A DNA stretch of 64,000 nt, from NCBI GenBank assembly GCA_009692205.1, contig SHZR01000009.1, positions 1 through 64,000 of the forward strand, written 5' to 3'. A program made the position numbers and the translations under genes. Numbering within the stretch: the stretch's first letter is position 1; every line of letters begins with the position of its first letter. A model generated the notes under the pieces. It was not told where the DNA came from and ran no database searches. It saw only the letters and a program-made list of their open reading frames with translations. Positions 51,949 to 62,395 of the stretch are shown here, piece by piece. Origin of the DNA: Gemmatimonadota bacterium. GTDB lineage: Bacteria; Gemmatimonadota; Gemmatimonadetes; Longimicrobiales; Gaopeijiaceae.

Positions 51949-54303
51949 ATGACCGGACTCCTCGCCGACCTCCGCCTCGCCGTCAGGAGCCTGGCTCGCC
52001 ATCCGGCGTTCTCGGCCGTCGCGGTCCTCACGCTCGCGCTCGGCATCGGCGCGAACACCGCCGTGTTCACGCTGGTCGATGGCGTCATGCTGTCGCCTCT
52101 ACCCTTCGACGAGCCCGACGAGCTCATCGCGATCCGCCACCTCGGAAGGGGAGGCGAGGATCAGCTCCCGATGTCGCAGGGGCTCTACGTGCTCTACCGC
52201 GAGCAGGCCGCCTCGATCGAAGAGATCGCGCTCCACTCCCCCGCAACGGTCAACCTGGTGACGGACGGCGAGGCCGAGCGCGTCGCCGCACAGGCGGTCA
52301 CACCGAGCTTCTTCGATGTCCTCGGCGTTGAGGCCGCCCTGGGCCGCACCTTTTCGGAGGAGGAAGGCGCGCCGGGCGGCGAGCAGGTCGTCATCCTGAG
52401 CGACGGGCTCTGGCGCAATCGCTTCGGAGGCGACCCCGCCGTGGTCGGCCGCACGCTCGACATGAACGGGACGCTCCGCGAAATCGTGGGCGTCATGCCG
52501 CCCGACTTCGGTCACCCATCGCGCGACCCCCAACTCTACGTGCCTCTGGTCGTCGATCCCGTGCAGACGCAGCTCGCGAACTTTGGAGCGAGCGGCGAGA
52601 GCGTACTCACCAAGGTCACAGGCCTCAGCTCGCGGCTCCGCGAGCTCTTTCCCGACTCGGGCGCTCCGGGCTTCCTCGAGGAGGTCTGGCTCGCCGCCGT
52701 GGTGCTCCCGCTCAAGGAGTCCATGGTGGGCGACGTCGGCACGACACTCTGGATTCTCCTCGGCACCGTAGGTTTCGTGCTCTTGATCGCCTGCGCGAAC
52801 GTGACCAACCTCCTGCTCGTGCGCGCAGAGGGACGGGAGCGCGAGATCGCGCTGCGGCTGGCAATCGGCGCGGGGCGCTCGGACGTGCTGCGTGCGAGCA
52901 TGCGCGAGAGCCTCGTGCTCGCCCTCGTCGGCGGCGTGCTCGGCATCGGCATCGCGCTCCTCGCCGTGCGTGGGGCCATGGGCCTCCTGCCAGCCGCCCT
53001 CGCGCTCGTCGTCGGCTGCGCGCTCTTCTTTGGGCTGGTTTCCCTGCTGCGCTTCGGCCGCATGGGCCTGGTCGACCAGTTGCGCGAGGGAGCCGCGCAC
53101 GGCGCGACGAGCGGACGGGGGATTCACGCCCTCAGGAACACCCTGGTCGTAGTCCAGATGGCGCTCGCGCTCGTGCTGCTCGCCGGCTCAGCGCTCATGG
53201 TGCGGAGCTTCCAGGCGCTCCGTTCGATCGACCCTGGCTTCGATATCCAGGGCGTGCTCACGGCGAGGCTCTCCGTCCCCGCGGCCGAGATGCCGGGGTG
53301 GGAGGAGTCCGCGGGGTTCTATCGGAGCCTCGGCGACGCCCTGCGCGCTCAGCCGGGAGTCGAAGCCGCGGGCTTCGCGGCCGCGGCGCCGCTCACGGGA
53401 TTCGGGAACTTCACCAACGTCGATGTCGAGGATCACCCCCGGGGTCCCGAAGAGGTGCCGATCTTCGCGAGCGACAACTACGTCGAACCCGGCTTCGTCG
53501 AGGCCATGGGCATCGATCTGATCGAGGGCCGCGCGGTTCAGCCCGGCGACGGGGCCGAGGGCACTAGGTCGGTGCTCGTGTCGGAGTCGTTCGCGCGGCA
53601 CTGGTGGCCGAGCGAGAGCCCGATCGGCCGCCGCCTGGGCACCGGGAACCCCGAGGAGGATTGGTACCACATCGTCGGCGTGGTCGCCGACACCCGGTAC
53701 GAGAGTCTGGAGGCTCCCGCCGAGGAGATGGTCTACTGGCCGACGACGGTCGGACCGGCCGGCGCTCCGCAGCGCATACGCAACATGGACGTCGTGATCC
53801 GCACGAGCGGCGATCCTCTCGCGCTGGTCGCTGTGTTGCGCCGCGAGGTCGAAGCGCTCAATGCGCGCATCCCAGTCTCGAACCCACGCACGATGGACGA
53901 CGTCTTCGCGGAGGCGACCTCGCGCACCTCGTTCACGATGGCGCTTCTCGGAGCCGCGTCGGAGATCGCGCTCCTGCTCGGGCTCGTCGGCATCTACGGC
54001 GTCACCTCGTACATGGTGAGCCAGCGCACACGCGAGATCGGCGCTCGCATGGCGCTCGGAGCCACGGCTCCATCGGTGCGCCGCATGGTGGTGCGGCACG
54101 GCCTCGTGCTGGTGGGGGTCAGCGTCGTGACCGGCCTCGTCGCGGCGCGCGCGCTGAGCACGGTGCTCGCGTCGCTCCTCTACGGGGTGAGCCCCACGGA
54201 TCCGACCACGTATGCCGCCGTCGCGGTGTCGGTGGTGGCGACGTGGATTCCGGCGGCGCGCGCCGCGGGGATCGACCCCGCTCGAGCGCTGCGCGCGGAC
54301 TAG
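51949..54303 (+). CDS. MacB/FtsX-like ABC transporter permease (ADOP type)
   Basis: A 784-residue permease. The N-terminal [19 protein letters not shown], the first membrane segment [21 protein letters not shown] and [12 protein letters not shown] are characteristic of the duplicated ADOP (orphan permease) group. It has two FtsX domains with periplasmic MacB-type modules and about eight membrane segments. Such proteins are common in Acidobacteria and Gemmatimonadota and usually lack an adjacent ATPase, as here. Its role is probably export of peptides or lipoproteins, but this is unproven. ATG 51949 is close to the divergent arsC (87 bases). Confidence 0.85.
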   Translation: MTGLLADLRLAVRSLARHPAFSAVAVLTLALGIGANTAVFTLVDGVMLSPLPFDEPDELIAIRHLGRGGEDQLPMSQGLYVLYREQAASIEEIALHSPATVNLVTDGEAERVAAQAVTPSFFDVLGVEAALGRTFSEEEGAPGGEQVVILSDGLWRNRFGGDPAVVGRTLDMNGTLREIVGVMPPDFGHPSRDPQLYVPLVVDPVQTQLANFGASGESVLTKVTGLSSRLRELFPDSGAPGFLEEVWLAAVVLPLKESMVGDVGTTLWILLGTVGFVLLIACANVTNLLLVRAEGREREIALRLAIGAGRSDVLRASMRESLVLALVGGVLGIGIALLAVRGAMGLLPAALALVVGCALFFGLVSLLRFGRMGLVDQLREGAAHGATSGRGIHALRNTLVVVQMALALVLLAGSALMVRSFQALRSIDPGFDIQGVLTARLSVPAAEMPGWEESAGFYRSLGDALRAQPGVEAAGFAAAAPLTGFGNFTNVDVEDHPRGPEEVPIFASDNYVEPGFVEAMGIDLIEGRAVQPGDGAEGTRSVLVSESFARHWWPSESPIGRRLGTGNPEEDWYHIVGVVADTRYESLEAPAEEMVYWPTTVGPAGAPQRIRNMDVVIRTSGDPLALVAVLRREVEALNARIPVSNPRTMDDVFAEATSRTSFTMALLGAASEIALLLGLVGIYGVTSYMVSQRTREIGARMALGATAPSVRRMVVRHGLVLVGVSVVTGLVAARALSTVLASLLYGVSPTDPTTYAAVAVSVVATWIPAARAAGIDPARALRAD

Positions 54304-54314
54304 CTCGGCACTCC

Positions 54315-54854
54315 GTGATCCACATCGCGCTGCTGCGGGCCGTGAACGTCGGGGGCCGCAACCTCGTCGGGATGGCCGATCTCCGCAGCCTGCTGTCCGA
54401 CCTGGGCTTCTCGAACCCCAGGACGGTGCTCCAGAGCGGCAATGCGATCTTCGAGAGTGAGTCCGCAACCGGAAGGCAGCTCGAGCACATCCTCGAGCGG
54501 GCGACCTCGGAGCGGCTGGGCGTCGACACCGACTACTTCGTCCGCACCGCCGACCAATGGCACGCGATCGTGGCGGACAACCCCTTCCCCGACGAGGCCC
54601 GCGACGACCCCGCCCACCTCGTGATGTCGCTCCTCAAGGACGCACCTTCGCCCGCACGGATCACCGCGCTCCAGCACACCATCACGGGCCGGGAGGTCGT
54701 GCGCGCGCGGGGAGATCACGTGTACCTGGTATTTCCGGACGGCATCGGGCGCTCGCGGCTCACCGCCGCGGTGACCGAGAAGCACTTGGCTACCCGTGCG
54801 ACCGGACGGAACTGGAACACCGTGCTGAAGCTCGAGGCGCTCATCCAGGGCTGA
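54315..54854 (+). CDS. DUF1697 family protein
   Basis: A 179-residue protein with the DUF1697 pattern: IHIALLRAVNVGGRN, MADLRSLLSDLGFSNPRTVLQSGNAIF, the central DYFVRTADQWHAIVADNPFPDEA and the C-terminal TRATGRNWNTVLKL. The family is widespread, of unknown function, and thought to be soluble. The GTG at 54315 lies 11 bases after the permease stop. There is no strong ribosome binding site. Confidence 0.85.
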   Translation: MIHIALLRAVNVGGRNLVGMADLRSLLSDLGFSNPRTVLQSGNAIFESESATGRQLEHILERATSERLGVDTDYFVRTADQWHAIVADNPFPDEARDDPAHLVMSLLKDAPSPARITALQHTITGREVVRARGDHVYLVFPDGIGRSRLTAAVTEKHLATRATGRNWNTVLKLEALIQG

Positions 54855-54886
54855 GCGGTGCGGTTTGACGCTATCTTGTCCACCGA

Positions 54887-55732
54887 ATGAGCCTCGGGGC
54901 CTACTACGAGCTGACCAAGCCGGGCATCACCGGATACGTCATGGTCACCGTCGGGGTGAGCGCGGCGGTCGCGGGGGGCGGCGACCTCGCGCCCGTCCTG
55001 GCGCTTCACGCCATCGTGGGCACCGGTCTCGCGACCGCCGGCGCGCTCGCGCTCAATCAATACGTCGAGCGCGAGGTGGACGCGGTCATGACGCGCACGC
55101 GGCATCGGCCCCTCCCCTCGGGACGGCTCCAGCCGAACCAGGCGCTGAGCTTCGGCGCCGCCCTCCTGGCGGCCGGGCTCGTCTACCTCGCGGTCGCCTG
55201 CGGCTGGTGGCCGGCCGCCTTCGCGGCCCTGTCGGGCGTCGCATACCTGGCCGTCTATACGCCGCTCAAGAAGCGCTCGTACGCAGCGACGCTCGCGGGC
55301 GCGGTGCCCGGTGCGCTCCCGACGCTCATCGGGTGGACGGCCGCGACGGGCTCGTTGGACGTCGGCGCGCTCGCGCTCTTCGCGATCGCCTACCTGTGGC
55401 AGCTACCGCACGTGCTCGGGCTCGCCTGGATGCTACGCGCCGACTACGCGCTCGTCGGCTTCAAGCTCATCCCGGCCGGGGGCGGACGGCTCATCGGAGC
55501 CCACATGATGGCCGCCACGGTCCTGCTGCTGCCGGTATCTCTCACGCCGACGCTGCTCGGGATCACCGGTGCGTGGTACTTCGGCGGGGCGCTCCTCGCG
55601 TCGCTGGGCTTCCTGGCGGTGGCCGTCGGCACTGCGCGCGACATGTCCGAGGCGGCGGCGCGGAAGCTCTTCCTGGCCTCGCTCGTCTATCACCCTGTGT
55701 TGCTGGGGTTCATGTTGTTCGACACGGTATGA
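54887..55732 (+). CDS. ctaB: Protoheme IX farnesyltransferase (heme O synthase)
   Basis: CtaB attaches a farnesyl group to heme B to give heme O, a step towards heme A for oxidases. The 281-residue protein has the UbiA-fold motif NQYVEREVDAVMTRTRHRPLP (residues 62-82) and the second Asp motif in the LKKRSYAATLAGAVPGALP region. Membrane segments are arranged as usual (about eight). No cox genes lie in this window. ATG 54887 is 32 bases after the DUF1697 stop. The tail EAAARKLFLASLVYHPVL matches the family end. Confidence 0.9.
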   Translation: MSLGAYYELTKPGITGYVMVTVGVSAAVAGGGDLAPVLALHAIVGTGLATAGALALNQYVEREVDAVMTRTRHRPLPSGRLQPNQALSFGAALLAAGLVYLAVACGWWPAAFAALSGVAYLAVYTPLKKRSYAATLAGAVPGALPTLIGWTAATGSLDVGALALFAIAYLWQLPHVLGLAWMLRADYALVGFKLIPAGGGRLIGAHMMAATVLLLPVSLTPTLLGITGAWYFGGALLASLGFLAVAVGTARDMSEAAARKLFLASLVYHPVLLGFMLFDTV

Positions 55733-55795
55733 TCGACGCCCTTCCCCGCCTCACCGCGGTGCGGGAACGAACGGGACATGCATGAGGATTCATCG

Positions 55796-58480
55796 ATGAC
55801 CGACGTCATCCCCCGCCTCACCGCCGCCCTCACCGGCCGTTACGAGATCGAGCGCGAGCTCGGCGAGGGCGGCATGGCGACGGTCTACCTGGCGAAAGAC
55901 CTGAAGCACGGCCGCCGGGTGGCGGTCAAGGTGCTGAAGGCCGAGCTCGCCGCGGTGGTCGGAGCCGAGAGGTTCCTCGCCGAGATCCAGACGACGGCGA
56001 ACCTCCAGAATCCGCACATCCTTCCTCTGTTCGATTCGGGACAGGCGGACTCCTTCCTCTACTACGTCATGCCGTCCGTGGAGGGAGAGACGCTCGCGGA
56101 CCGGATGGACAGGGAGAAGCAGCTCCCGGTCGACGAGGCGATCTACATCGCGTCGGCCGTGGCGGGCGCGCTCCAGCACGCGCACGACAAGGGCGTGATC
56201 CACAGGGACATCAAGCCCGCGAACATCCTCATGCTCGAGGGCGAGCCGCTCGTGGCCGACTTCGGCATCGCGATCGCGGTCGGAGCCGCGGGCGGCAGCC
56301 GCCTCACCGCGACGGGCCTCTCGGTGGGGACGCCCTACTACATGAGCCCCGAGCAGGCGACCGGAGACGTCGCGATCGGGCCGGCGAGCGACATCTACGC
56401 GCTCGCGTGCGTCCTGTACGAGATGCTGATCGGTGAGCCGCCCTACCCCGGGAGCACGGCGCAGGCGGTGCTCGGCAGGATCATCCAGGGAATTCCCGTC
56501 TCGGCGACGACGATCCGCCGAGCGGTCCCGCCGCATGTGGACGCCGCCATTCGGAAGGCGCTCGAGAAGCTGCCCGCCGACCGGTTCTCGAGCGCGCAGG
56601 ACTTCGCGAAGGCGCTCGCCGACCCGTCTTTCCGCTACGGCGCGACCACGGACTCGGTGGCGATGGCCGCGAGCGGGGCCTGGAAGCGCGTCGCAGTCGC
56701 CGCGTCCGTGGTATCCGTCTCGCTGGCGGCGGCGCTGGCGTTCGTGCTGCTCCGCCCCGAGCCGCCGCTGCCCGTCGAACGCTTTTCGCTGCTGCCCGTT
56801 CCCGGGCAGGTGGCCGACTACGACTTCGCGCTCTCGGACGACGGCGCCTCGCTCGTGTTCGAGCGCCGGGAGGACGGAAGCACGCATCTCGCGCTGCGGC
56901 GGTTCGACAACCTGGAGGCGACCACCATCCCGGGAACCGAGGAAGGGTTCAGTCCCGCATTGTCACCGGACGGAACCGAGGTCGCCTTCGTCGCCCAGCC
57001 GGTGCTCAAGGTGACGCCCCTGCTCGGTGGAGTGACGCGGACGGTCGCCGACTCTGCGTTCTGCTGCACGCGCTGGGGCGCGGACGGCTACATCTACTTT
57101 CCCGATCTCAGCCGGGGCATCAGGCGCGTCCCCGCCGAGGGCGGCACGGTAGAGACGGTCACGGCTCGCGCCGCGCAGGACGACGGGGCGCACGGCGAAT
57201 TCCAGATCCTCCCCGGTGGGGATACGGGTGTCTTCACGGTGTGGGGCTCGCCCTTCCGGATCGACGCGATACGGCTGTCCACCGGGGAGCGGCGGACCGT
57301 CACACCGGGCGTGAGGCCGTTCCTGACCCGGGACGGAGACCTCGTCTTCAGCACCATCGACGGCCAGATCCTCGCCGCCGCCTTCGACGCCGACGCGCTC
57401 GCGCTCGCCGGTCCGGCGGTTCCGTTCGTGGAGGGCGTTCGGGTCGACGGCGACAGCTATCCGTTCTACGCGTTGTCGCCCAGCGGGACGCTGGCGTACT
57501 GGACCGGAGTCGCTTGCGGCGCCGGGTCGGCCCAACTGGTGTGGGTGACGAGGACTGGGGAAGTGACGCCGGTCGACCCTGATTGGGAATTCAATCCGGG
57601 CGCGAGCGAAGGGGCCGTGGCGCTGTCGCCCGACGGGCGCCGAGCGGCGGTGAAGATCGACTCGGAGGCCGGTGAGGACATCTGGATCAAGCAGCTCGAC
57701 GCCGGGCCCCTCTCGCGGCTCACCTTCGACCCGGCGGTCGACTTCCGCCCGCGATGGTCCAAGGACGGCCGCTCCATCGTCTTCGCCTCGGCCCGTGTGT
57801 CGGGCGGCGACCACTACGATCTCTGGATCCAGCCGGCCGATGGAACCGGGTCCCCGCGGATCCTCCTCGATCTGGACGAAGCGATCCTCGAGGTCGACCA
57901 GCCTCCCGACGAGTCGATGTTCGTGCTCCGCTTGGGGGGCGGCGCCGGAGCGACCGGCATTCGCGACCTCGTCGGCCTGCGCGTCGGCGACAGCGTCACG
58001 GTGCCGCTCGCCGCAGAGCCCTACGACGAGAAGGCGGCCGCGCTCTCTCCCGACGGACGTTGGCTGGCATACGAGTCGACGGAGACCGGCCGTGACGAGA
58101 TTTACGTGCGGCCATTTCCCGACGTGAACGCCGGCAAATGGCAGGTCTCTAGCCAGGGGGGCTTCAACCCGCGTTGGGCTCGCAACGGGCGCGAGATCTA
58201 CTACGTCGACGGCGACCGCTCGCTGGTCGCGGCCCGGGTTTCCGGGACCGTCGGGTTCGAGGTGACGGGAAGCGAGCGACTCTTCTCGGTCGCCGATCTC
58301 AACCTCGAGGCGGGCCCCAACTACACGAGCTGGGACGTCGCAGCGGATGGCCGCTTCATGTTCATCCGGACAGGCGGGCCCGACTCAGGGGACCGTCCCA
58401 ACGAGTTCGTGCTGGTCCAGAACTGGCTCGAGGAAGTCAGGGCGCGGCTGCGCAGGCAGACCGACCCGCGCGCGGCCTAG
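55796..58480 (+). CDS. Ser/Thr protein kinase with PD40 repeat ectodomain
   Basis: An 894-residue membrane kinase typical of Gemmatimonadota. The kinase domain (about residues 17-285) has LGEGGMATVYLAKD, Lys in VAVKVLK, the catalytic loop VIHRDIKPANIL, the DFG segment and the APE-equivalent MSPEQATGD. A membrane segment (about 302-322, VAVAASVVSVSLAAALAFVLL) is followed by a large PD40/TolB-like beta-propeller (FSPALSPDGTEVAFVAQ, AVALSPDGRRAAVKI, FRPRWSKDGRSIVFAS, NPRWARNGREIYYVDG). The propeller would be extracytoplasmic. ATG 55796 follows GAGG. The stop overlaps the crotonase stop region. Substrates are unknown. Confidence 0.92.
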   Translation: MTDVIPRLTAALTGRYEIERELGEGGMATVYLAKDLKHGRRVAVKVLKAELAAVVGAERFLAEIQTTANLQNPHILPLFDSGQADSFLYYVMPSVEGETLADRMDREKQLPVDEAIYIASAVAGALQHAHDKGVIHRDIKPANILMLEGEPLVADFGIAIAVGAAGGSRLTATGLSVGTPYYMSPEQATGDVAIGPASDIYALACVLYEMLIGEPPYPGSTAQAVLGRIIQGIPVSATTIRRAVPPHVDAAIRKALEKLPADRFSSAQDFAKALADPSFRYGATTDSVAMAASGAWKRVAVAASVVSVSLAAALAFVLLRPEPPLPVERFSLLPVPGQVADYDFALSDDGASLVFERREDGSTHLALRRFDNLEATTIPGTEEGFSPALSPDGTEVAFVAQPVLKVTPLLGGVTRTVADSAFCCTRWGADGYIYFPDLSRGIRRVPAEGGTVETVTARAAQDDGAHGEFQILPGGDTGVFTVWGSPFRIDAIRLSTGERRTVTPGVRPFLTRDGDLVFSTIDGQILAAAFDADALALAGPAVPFVEGVRVDGDSYPFYALSPSGTLAYWTGVACGAGSAQLVWVTRTGEVTPVDPDWEFNPGASEGAVALSPDGRRAAVKIDSEAGEDIWIKQLDAGPLSRLTFDPAVDFRPRWSKDGRSIVFASARVSGGDHYDLWIQPADGTGSPRILLDLDEAILEVDQPPDESMFVLRLGGGAGATGIRDLVGLRVGDSVTVPLAAEPYDEKAAALSPDGRWLAYESTETGRDEIYVRPFPDVNAGKWQVSSQGGFNPRWARNGREIYYVDGDRSLVAARVSGTVGFEVTGSERLFSVADLNLEAGPNYTSWDVAADGRFMFIRTGGPDSGDRPNEFVLVQNWLEEVRARLRRQTDPRAA

Positions 58481-59157
58481 CTCGGCGGGGACCGGTCGGA
58501 GAGACGGCGAAGGACCTTCTTGTGCGCGCGGTTCACCAGGGGCGCTCCCGCGGCTATGCGCGCCGCGAGGCCGTACCCCTGCTCCACCACCGCCCGGTCC
58601 GGGTGCACTCGGTTGACCAGCCCAACCGTGCGCGCATGCTCCGCGTCGATCAACGCACCGCTCCGTAGGGTCTTGAGAGCGGGACTCCCGCCGAGCAATT
58701 GAGCTAGCGGCCCGAGTCCTTCGTCCGACGCCGCGCTCCCGGAGCGCTCGATCGGTGCACCGAAGCGGCTCGACTCCCCGCACACCCGCAGGTCGCAGCA
58801 GGCGGCGATGTCGAGGTCCTCACCGCCGCACATGCCCTCGATGACCGCTACCGTGGGGTGCCTGCAGGCGCGCACCGCCCGGAGCGCCGAGGAGACCGCG
58901 TCCGAGTAGGCTTGTGCGTCGGAGGGCTCCCCCGACTCCGGCGAGAACGCCGAGCCGTCGGAACCTGCGGAGATCGCCCGACCTCCGGCCCCGCGCACGA
59001 CGACGCACTGCACGTCCGCCCTCTCGGAGAGAGCCTCGAAGGCCTCGGCGAGCGACCGCCAGCCCGCCAGGTCGAGCGCCGCGTCCCGTGCGGCCGCGGC
59101 GAGCTGGACGGTGGCCAGCGGCCTCGTCACGTCGACACGGATCTGCGAGCCCATCAT
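58477..59157 (-). CDS. Divergent crotonase family protein
   Basis: A 226-residue crotonase-fold protein. The second oxyanion segment VAVIEGMCGGEDLDIAACCD is present. However, the first catalytic Glu position of enoyl-CoA hydratases is Asp (EDLDIAACC), and the second is Ile (FGAPIERSG). Such a change removes the usual hydration chemistry, so it may act as an isomerase, decarboxylase or thioesterase-like member. The start is ATG 59157 (tandem ATG), three bases before the divergent FAD-linked dehydrogenase gene. Its C-terminus is truncated compared with the 250-260 residues usual for the family. It converges with the kinase gene at 58480. Confidence 0.75.
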   Translation of the reverse strand: MMGSQIRVDVTRPLATVQLAAAARDAALDLAGWRSLAEAFEALSERADVQCVVVRGAGGRAISAGSDGSAFSPESGEPSDAQAYSDAVSSALRAVRACRHPTVAVIEGMCGGEDLDIAACCDLRVCGESSRFGAPIERSGSAASDEGLGPLAQLLGGSPALKTLRSGALIDAEHARTVGLVNRVHPDRAVVEQGYGLAARIAAGAPLVNRAHKKVLRRLSDRSPPS

Positions 59158-59160
59158 CCA

Positions 59161-62115
59161 ATGTCTGATGCGATGAGCGGCGAGCGCCACTACAATCTCG
59201 CCGAGCCGTTTCACGGCATGTCGCCCCCAACCCCCTCCGACTTCGTGCCCGAGACCCACCGCGCTCCCGGAGACCCAGGCCTTGCCGGCAAGCTCGAGCG
59301 CTCGCTCGAGGGCCAGGTGCGCTTCGACGCGTTCACGCGGGGGCTCTACTCGACCGACGCGTCCCACTACCAGATCGAGCCGCTCGGCGTCGTGTTCCCC
59401 AAGTCGGTAGCGGACGTCGAGGCGGTCTTCGAGATCGCGCGGACGGAGGGCGTGCCCGTGCTCCCGCGCGGGGCCGGGACCTCGCAAGGCGGGCAGGCGA
59501 TCGGGCGCGCCATCGTGCTGGACACCAGCCGATGGCTCACGGGCATCGGCGACGTGGTCGGCACGCACATCGAGGTCGAGCCCGGCGTCGTGCTCGACCG
59601 CCTGAACGCGCGCCTCAAGCCGTCGGGCCTATGCTTCCCGGTCGATCCCTCCACCAGCAGCCGCGCGACCCTCGGCGGCATGGCCGGAAACAACAGCGCC
59701 GGCACACGCTCGCTCAAATACGGCATGATGGTCGACAACGTATCCGCGGCCGAGGTCGTACTCGCCGACGGCCGGCGCTTCTGGTTGGGCGACGGCATGT
59801 CCGGCGCCCGCGCGATGCCGAGCGAGGCCGCCGCTCTCCGCGCGTTGTTCGCGCGCGAGGCCGACGAGATCGAGCGCCGCACACCCCGCACGCTCCGCAA
59901 CGTCGCCGGGTACTCCCTCGATCGACTCCACCCCGATCGCGAGAACCTCGCCCAGCTCCTCGTGGGCTCCGAAGGGACTTTGGCCTTCTTCTCGCGCCTC
60001 AGGCTGAAGCTCAGCCCGATCCCGGAGCGCCGCGTCGTCGGCGTCTGTCACTTCCCCAGCCTGGTCGAGGCGCTCGACACCGTGCAGCACATCGTGCGGC
60101 TGGACCCGAGCGCGGTTGAGCTCGTGGACCGGACGGTGCTGCGCCTCGCGGGAGAGCGACCCGACTACCGCGTGGTCCTCGAGCGCTTCGTGCGCGGTTC
60201 GCCGGGCGCGCTGCTCCTCGTGGAGCTGTCGGCGGACGCAGGCGAGGCGGATCTCGCGGGGCGCCTCGACGATCTCGCGGCACTGCTCGGCGAACTCGGA
60301 TATCCAGACAGCGTCGTGCGCGTGCAGGATCGGACCTCACAGGCGGACCTGTGGAACGTGCGGCAGGGCAGCCTCAGCATCGTCATGTCGATGGCGGGGC
60401 CGCGGAGGCCGGTATCGTTCATCGAGGACTGTGCCGTGCCGCTCGAGCATCTCGCCGCATACGCGCGGCGTGTCGACGAGATCTTCGCGCACCACGACGT
60501 CGAGGGCACGTGGTACGCGCATGCGTCGGTCGGATGCCTGCACGTGCGGCCGGCGCTCAACCTCAAGGACCCGGACGACGTCGCGCTGGTGCGGACCATC
60601 GCGGAGGCCGTGCACGTGGTCGTCCGCGAGCTGGGCGGCACGCACTCGGGCGAGCACGGGGACGGCCTCGTGCGCTCGGAGTTCCTGCGGACCATGCTCG
60701 GCGACCGGATGGTCGGCGCCTACGCCGAAGTGAAGCGCACGTTCGATCCACACGGCATGATGAACCCCGGCAAGATCGTCGATCCGCCGCGCATGGACGA
60801 CCGCTCGCTCTTCCGCTTCCATCCGGGCTACACGGGGCGGACGCTTCCCGTGGTGCTCGACTGGAGCGCGACCGGAGGGCTGCTCGGCGCGGTCGAGCGG
60901 TGCGACAACAACGGCGCGTGCCGAAAGTCCGACCCCGAGGTGATGTGTCCGTCGTTTCGCGTCACCAAGGACGAACGGCACAGCACGCGCGGGCGGGCCA
61001 ACGCGCTTCGGCTCGCGCTGAGCGGTCAGCTCGGTGACGGCGCTGGAGCCGGCGGCCTCGACTCGCCCGAGATGACCGAGGCGCTCTCACTCTGCATCTC
61101 GTGCAAGGCGTGCAAGCGCGAGTGCCCCACGGGCGTCGACATGGCGCGCATCAAGCTCGAGTGGCAGCACCGCCAGAACGGGCTGCACGGCGTGCCGCTG
61201 CGGGAGCGCGTGCTGGCGGGACTGCCGCGCGTCGCGCCGACGGTCGGACGGCTCGGAGCGCTCGCCAACCTGGGTGGGCGGTCGGCCGGCCGCGTGCTCG
61301 GCTTTGCGCCCAAGCGCACGCTGCCGCGCTGGTCGCGGCGTCCATGGCGCGACGACGAGCTGCCACGACCCGATGCGCCCGAGGCCGTGCTCTTCGTCGA
61401 CACGTTCACGCGCTGGCTCGAGCCGGAGAACGCGCGGGCGGCGTGTCGCGTGTTGGAGCGCGGTGGCTGGTCGGCGACGGCCGCGCGTGCGCCCGCCGGC
61501 GAGCGACCCCTGTGTTGTGGGCGGACCTATCTGAGCGCCGGCATGCTGGATGAAGCGCGGGAGGAGGCACGGCGCACCGTGGACGCGCTGGCGGGGCATG
61601 CGCACGCCGGCAAGGCCATCGTGGGCCTGGAGCCTTCATGCCTCTACACACTCAAGGACGAGGTGCCGTCGCTCGTGCCCACCCCCGCGGCGCGGGCCGT
61701 CGCCGACCGGGCCGTGCTGCTCGAGGAGCTCGTCGATCGCGCGTGGTCGGAGGGGCGCGAGCTGCCGTTCAGCAACGAATCACGCGTCGGCTCTGTGCTC
61801 GTGCACGGCCACTGCCACCAGAAGGCGTTCGGGGGAGTCGCTGCGACGCTGCGCATGCTCGGCCGCATCCCGGGTGCGAAAGTGACCGCGATCGAGTCGA
61901 GCTGCTGCGGGATGGCCGGCTCGTTCGGGTACCATGCCGAGCACTACGACGTCTCGATGCAGATGGGTGAGCTGTCGCTCTTTCCGGCGGTGCGGGGTGC
62001 GGACGAAGGCGCGACCATCGTCGCGGACGGGACGAGCTGCCGGGCGCAGATCGCGGATGGCACGGGGCGACAAGCCGTGCATGCGGCGGTGGTGCTGGAC
62101 GGGGCGCTGGCGTAA
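59161..62115 (+). CDS. Fused FAD-linked oxidase and Fe-S dehydrogenase (GlcD/GlcF-like)
   Basis: A 984-residue fusion. Residues 50-270 hold an FAD-binding PCMH domain (VPVLPRGAGTSQGGQAIG, PSTSSRATLGGMAGNNSAG). An FAD-linked oxidase C-terminal domain follows (about 270-540, with GEHGDGLVRSEFL). Then come a 4Fe-4S element CISCKACKRECPTG and an upstream Cys cluster CDNNGACRKS. The C-terminal part has two CCG-type motifs (PLCCGRTYLSAG; HGHCHQKAFGG and ESSCCGMAGSFGYHAEHY). Such fusions oxidise D-lactate, glycolate or 2-hydroxyglutarate and feed electrons to the quinone pool. ATG 59161 is used; ATGs at 59173 and 59218 are alternatives with no better ribosome binding site. Confidence 0.9.
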   Translation: MSDAMSGERHYNLAEPFHGMSPPTPSDFVPETHRAPGDPGLAGKLERSLEGQVRFDAFTRGLYSTDASHYQIEPLGVVFPKSVADVEAVFEIARTEGVPVLPRGAGTSQGGQAIGRAIVLDTSRWLTGIGDVVGTHIEVEPGVVLDRLNARLKPSGLCFPVDPSTSSRATLGGMAGNNSAGTRSLKYGMMVDNVSAAEVVLADGRRFWLGDGMSGARAMPSEAAALRALFAREADEIERRTPRTLRNVAGYSLDRLHPDRENLAQLLVGSEGTLAFFSRLRLKLSPIPERRVVGVCHFPSLVEALDTVQHIVRLDPSAVELVDRTVLRLAGERPDYRVVLERFVRGSPGALLLVELSADAGEADLAGRLDDLAALLGELGYPDSVVRVQDRTSQADLWNVRQGSLSIVMSMAGPRRPVSFIEDCAVPLEHLAAYARRVDEIFAHHDVEGTWYAHASVGCLHVRPALNLKDPDDVALVRTIAEAVHVVVRELGGTHSGEHGDGLVRSEFLRTMLGDRMVGAYAEVKRTFDPHGMMNPGKIVDPPRMDDRSLFRFHPGYTGRTLPVVLDWSATGGLLGAVERCDNNGACRKSDPEVMCPSFRVTKDERHSTRGRANALRLALSGQLGDGAGAGGLDSPEMTEALSLCISCKACKRECPTGVDMARIKLEWQHRQNGLHGVPLRERVLAGLPRVAPTVGRLGALANLGGRSAGRVLGFAPKRTLPRWSRRPWRDDELPRPDAPEAVLFVDTFTRWLEPENARAACRVLERGGWSATAARAPAGERPLCCGRTYLSAGMLDEAREEARRTVDALAGHAHAGKAIVGLEPSCLYTLKDEVPSLVPTPAARAVADRAVLLEELVDRAWSEGRELPFSNESRVGSVLVHGHCHQKAFGGVAATLRMLGRIPGAKVTAIESSCCGMAGSFGYHAEHYDVSMQMGELSLFPAVRGADEGATIVADGTSCRAQIADGTGRQAVHAAVVLDGALA

Positions 62116-62395
62116 AGCCCACCGCGCACCCCGGGCGCCGCACTCGACTGTGGAAAAGCTGTCCCATCCAGACATGGACGGATCCTGAGAGACACGGAGG
62201 GTGAGGGTAGAGTATGGAGCATACGCTGCCGCCCTGGCGCCGCTCGCTTAGCTCCACTCGTCGTCGACGACCTGACCCACCTCGCGAAGCCTCGGACGCA
62301 TGGTTCAGCAGCCTCGCGCGATCCCAAAGCGTCGCCGACCGCCCCCTTATCTTGGAGGCGTTGGTATCGATCAACGGGGACGGGAGGGGTGGACG

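Noticed and set aside
62116-62395. Small gene in the 280-base spacer before the HNH pseudogene
   Set aside because: The open frames there are Arg/Ser-rich without ribosome binding sites or motifs; I see only a probable upstream region of the HNH gene.
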